Source of the DNA: Bacteroidales bacterium
GTDB lineage: Bacteria; Bacteroidota; Bacteroidia; Bacteroidales; P3
DNA length: 17,325 bases
Reading direction: 5' to 3'
Assembly: GCA_017507285.1 (NCBI GenBank)
Contig: JAFWBF010000020.1
Span: 1 to 17,325 of the forward strand
Shown: one piece after another, positions 15,098 through 17,325 of the stretch
Layout of the letters: every line of letters starts with the position of its first letter
Position numbering within the stretch: position 1 is the stretch's first letter
Made by a program: the position numbers and the translations under genes
Notes under the pieces: generated by a model
Told to the model about the DNA's origin: nothing
The model's database searches: none
What the model saw: the letters and a program-made list of their open reading frames with translations, nothing else

Positions 15098-15586
15098 ATG
15101 AGAAAGTTAAATTTGAAAAACAAAGTATTATTTACAATTGTAGTAGCTATGGTAGGCGTAGCTGTAATAAGTTGTAAAGATGATAATGACCTTGATGATA
15201 AATCGGTCAAGATAAGTAATGTGTATAATTCCGGTTGTATGGGAAGTGCATACTCGCCAGATCAAAATTCCAAAGATGGCGAAAGTGAAGACTCGTTCAA
15301 CGTATACAACGATGGAAAAACAGTGTTTATATCGCACAACAACAGAGTTGTTTTCTGTGGATACGATAGTATAAGTGTTTCCATCAACGTTGCCAACGAT
15401 ACCATTTGGGTGAAAGAGATAGAAATGGGAGGGGTAACCAACTGTATGTGTTTGGCAAATACGTCGTATCAGATAAACAATCTGCCTTCGGGTGAATATA
15501 CTTTGCTGATAAGGCTTTGCGAAAATGATTACTACAACCCCGAAGTTTGCGGACCGGTAAAATATCAAACAACAGTGAATTTATAA
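15098..15586 (+). CDS. Cysteine-rich lipoprotein (162 aa)
   Basis: Type II signal peptide ending AVISC, lipidated cysteine C26. Behind an acidic linker (KDDNDLDDKS) the mature part holds six further cysteines at 47, 87, 116, 118, 141 and 151, including a CMC pair, enough for three disulfides in the periplasm. The second half (NQ-turn, INNLPSGEYTLLIRL) reads like an immunoglobulin-like or transthyretin-like beta domain. No known family is recognised with confidence. It sits between two small barrel genes (36 bp and 26 bp away). Confidence 0.78.
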   Translation: MRKLNLKNKVLFTIVVAMVGVAVISCKDDNDLDDKSVKISNVYNSGCMGSAYSPDQNSKDGESEDSFNVYNDGKTVFISHNNRVVFCGYDSISVSINVANDTIWVKEIEMGGVTNCMCLANTSYQINNLPSGEYTLLIRLCENDYYNPEVCGPVKYQTTVNL

Positions 15587-15612
15587 TCAATATAATAATA
15601 TACATTGAATAG

Positions 15613-16224
15613 ATGAAAAAAGTAATTATACTATTGTCGAGTGTACTATTAACTATTGGTGCAATGGCTCAGAACGATGACATAAAGGAAATGAAAAAAT
15701 ATACATTAGAATGCTTGTATGGAAGAACAACTCTGATTAATTATCCTACAATATCAATGTTTAGAAAAGATATTCCCTCATATAGTGATATGAACGTATA
15801 TATCAATATACTATACAATACTAAAGAAAATTTTAGTTGGGAATTATCTGCATCTACAGCTATATTCGACATCCCCCATGAAGGAAATCCTATCACTTCT
15901 GAGACATTTGGATATTTGAAACTTTCTATGGGAGGAAGGTTGAAATATTCTGTAACCAATAATTTGGGTATGTATTTAAGTCTAAGATATGGTTTACTTA
16001 CTACTCAAAATAATTGGAAAACAGTAGTAACTGAACCAGAAAATATAAATAAAACTATAGGAATGTCTGCTGATATATTTATGGGTGTGAAGTATATAGT
16101 TGAAAAAGAACATTATGTTACATTTGGAATAGGTATACCTATTGGATTATATGATTTTCAAGGAGGTCTTAGGGATGGAAAGAGTTTTGAAGGATATTCC
16201 ATAATGCTTGGCTTTGGAATATAA
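15613..16224 (+). CDS. Outer-membrane beta-barrel protein (203 aa), last gene of the block
   Basis: Signal peptide 1-19 (AMA before Q20). The mature part is barrel-like: YTLECLYGRTTLINYPTI, MNVYINILYNTKENFSWELSAS, YLKLSMGGRLKYSVTNNLGMYLSLRYGLL, ADIFMGVKYIVEKEHYVTFGIGIP, ending EGYSIMLGFGI. Base composition is more AT-rich than in the housekeeping genes. A perfect terminator stem follows within 35 bp. No named family. Confidence 0.8.
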   Translation: MKKVIILLSSVLLTIGAMAQNDDIKEMKKYTLECLYGRTTLINYPTISMFRKDIPSYSDMNVYINILYNTKENFSWELSASTAIFDIPHEGNPITSETFGYLKLSMGGRLKYSVTNNLGMYLSLRYGLLTTQNNWKTVVTEPENINKTIGMSADIFMGVKYIVEKEHYVTFGIGIPIGLYDFQGGLRDGKSFEGYSIMLGFGI

Positions 16225-16258
16225 GACACTAATAATGAGTTTTATTATGAGTATTATT

Positions 16259-16300
16259 AAAGTCATACTTAAAATATATTTAAGTATGACTTTTCTGTTT
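16259..16300 (+). terminator. Intrinsic terminator at the end of the envelope gene block
   Basis: A perfect 15-bp stem, AAAGTCATACTTAAA at 16259-16273 and TTTAAGTATGACTTT at 16279-16293, with a 5-nt loop, followed by a T-rich run to 16300. The A-rich left flank would also allow it to act on the minus-strand transcript arriving from 16415-17325. Confidence 0.88.
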
Positions 16301-16328
16301 TTATGCCCCTTGGGTTATTAGATGTCAA

Positions 16329-16407
16329 AAGTCCTAGGTTTACAACCTAAAAGTCCCATACTTAACACCTCTAAGTATGGGACTTTTGCCCCGTAAACCT
16401 AGGACTT
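16329..16407. repeat. Two-tier inverted repeat (14-bp outer, 16-bp inner stem)
   Basis: Outer arms AAGTCCTAGGTTTA (16329-16342) and TAAACCTAGGACTT (16394-16407) pair perfectly. Inner arms AAAAGTCCCATACTTA (16349-16364) and TAAGTATGGGACTTTT (16372-16387) pair perfectly. Between them are a 6-nt by 6-nt internal loop and a 7-nt apical loop. The 79-bp dyad lies 8 bp after the end of the minus-strand methyltransferase gene and may end its transcript, though it is larger than a usual terminator. The inner arms share the CATACTTA/TAAGTATG core with the terminator 56 bp to the left. Confidence 0.85.
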
Positions 16408-16414
16408 ACAACTA

Positions 16415-17325
16415 TTATTCCACATATATAAGCAAACCTTTCAAGTATTCTCCTTCGGGGTGATATATGCTTATGGGGTGATCTATGGCATGTGGAAGAT
16501 GTTTGATAATTCTTACTTTTCTATTAGCATTTGCAGCAGATGTAAACACCATTGTTTGAAAATCTTCACGACTTACAGCCTGCGAACATGAGAAAGTGAA
16601 TATCAATCCCCCAGGTTTTATCTTTTCTATGGCACGCTGATTTATATTTTTATAGCCTTTAAGTCCTTGCTGTAGGCTACGATGGTTTTTGGCAAAAGCC
16701 GGAGGATCTAGTATTATTATATCGTAATTATTATCTATATAAGATAGATATGGCAATACATCTAAAGCAACACTTTTATGTCTTGCTTCGTTGAAGTTGA
16801 GCTTTACATTGCGGTCGCATAGGGAAATAGCTTTCTTTGAAATATCCACAGTTTCGACATATTCGGCATTTCCTCTCAAAGCACTTAACGAAAAACCTCC
16901 TGTATATCCAAAAGTATTGAGAACTCTTTTGCCAGCCGACAGAGAGCGAACCAATGCACGGTTTTCGCGTTGATCAATGAAAAAACCAGTCTTTTGACCT
17001 TCGTAAAAGTTGATAATAAATTTATTTTCATCTTCTTTTATCTCCCATTCTTCAGGATTTGCACCCCAAATGTATCCATCAGTAGTGTTACCCGAAGGTA
17101 AGGTGGAGGAACTTTTATCAAAAACGGCTACAACTTTATCACCTAAAAGCTTTGTGATTACATTTGTAAACATATCAAAATTCCGATACATTCCTTTGGA
17201 ATGTGCTTGAAGAACAACTATTCCATTATAGTAATCAGCAATAAGTCCGGGCATAAAGTCACCTTCTCCGTTTACAAGTCTAAACACATTTGTATTGGGA
17301 TTATCAAAAAATCCAAACCGTATAC
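16415..17325 (-). CDS. RlmI-like class I 23S rRNA (cytosine-C5) methyltransferase, N-terminus cut by window edge
   Basis: 302 residues are visible; the frame is open to the window end, so the GTG at 17287 is an internal valine and the start (with the N-terminal PUA domain) lies outside. Motifs in visible numbering: EGDFMPGLIADYY near 20-32, EGQKTGFFIDQRENR at 108-122, the S-adenosylmethionine-binding VLNTFGYTGGFS at 134-145, DPPAFAK at 206-212, and the catalytic cysteine C246 in FSCS. This order is typical of the RlmI/YccW group, which methylates C1962 of 23S rRNA (E. coli numbering) in the cytosol. The exact target base cannot be confirmed from sequence alone. It converges on the envelope gene block. 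Confidence 0.92.
   Translation of the reverse strand, partial: IRFGFFDNPNTNVFRLVNGEGDFMPGLIADYYNGIVVLQAHSKGMYRNFDMFTNVITKLLGDKVVAVFDKSSSTLPSGNTTDGYIWGANPEEWEIKEDENKFIINFYEGQKTGFFIDQRENRALVRSLSAGKRVLNTFGYTGGFSLSALRGNAEYVETVDISKKAISLCDRNVKLNFNEARHKSVALDVLPYLSYIDNNYDIIILDPPAFAKNHRSLQQGLKGYKNINQRAIEKIKPGGLIFTFSCSQAVSREDFQTMVFTSAANANRKVRIIKHLPHAIDHPISIYHPEGEYLKGLLIYVE

Noticed and set aside
17211..17287. GTG at 17287 as the true start of the methyltransferase gene
   Set aside because: The frame stays open to the window end and the residues before it (IRFGFFDNPNTN) fit the family, so the gene continues beyond the window.

Overview
The window is AT-rich bacterial DNA, almost certainly from the Bacteroidetes (most likely order Bacteroidales). 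The evidence is: two promoters of the Bacteroidetes type (-7 box TACCTTTG); a UpxY-type NusG paralogue; GIN-domain (DUF2807) envelope proteins; a GH2 beta-galactosidase with CHB_HEX_C-like and discoidin-like tails; weak or absent Shine-Dalgarno sequences; and many outer-membrane beta-barrel proteins. No tRNA, rRNA, transposase or CRISPR array is visible.

Layout. (1) 1-3159, plus strand: the 3' part of a GH2 beta-galactosidase-like gene, then a complete class I dihydroorotase (pyrC), ending at a strong bidirectional hairpin. (2) 3249-4016, minus strand: an isolated outer-membrane beta-barrel gene. (3) 4017-4731: a 715-bp divergent intergenic region holding a degenerate tandem array with an exact 22-bp period and the asd promoter. 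(4) 4732-6941, plus strand: asd, rpe and a CvpA-family gene, closed by an intrinsic terminator. (5) 7004-7390: an intergenic region with a second, different 22-bp tandem array and a second TACCTTTG promoter. (6) 7391-16224, plus strand: eleven co-directional envelope or regulatory genes. They are a secreted coiled-coil protein with 45-residue repeats, a UpxY/NusG-like antiterminator, an ECF sigma factor, a GIN-domain protein, a single-pass anti-sigma-like protein, a GIN-like protein fused to a C-terminal beta-barrel, and an alternating run of small barrels and lipoproteins. The run ends at a 15-bp perfect terminator stem. (7) 16329-16407: a two-tier 79-bp dyad. (8) 16415-17325, minus strand: an RlmI-like 23S rRNA methyltransferase, cut by the window edge.

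How it may work together. Regions 1 and 4 are housekeeping or carbohydrate genes. Region 6 is the most interesting. A sigma factor, a membrane anti-sigma candidate and a set of predicted periplasmic or outer-membrane proteins lie in one tight same-strand block, preceded by an operon-type antiterminator gene. The reading offered here is an envelope-sensing and remodelling regulon, in which the anti-sigma protein's acidic extracytoplasmic domain senses the GIN, barrel or lipoprotein components. That is inference from gene order and protein architecture; none of the small barrels or lipoproteins has a function I can name.
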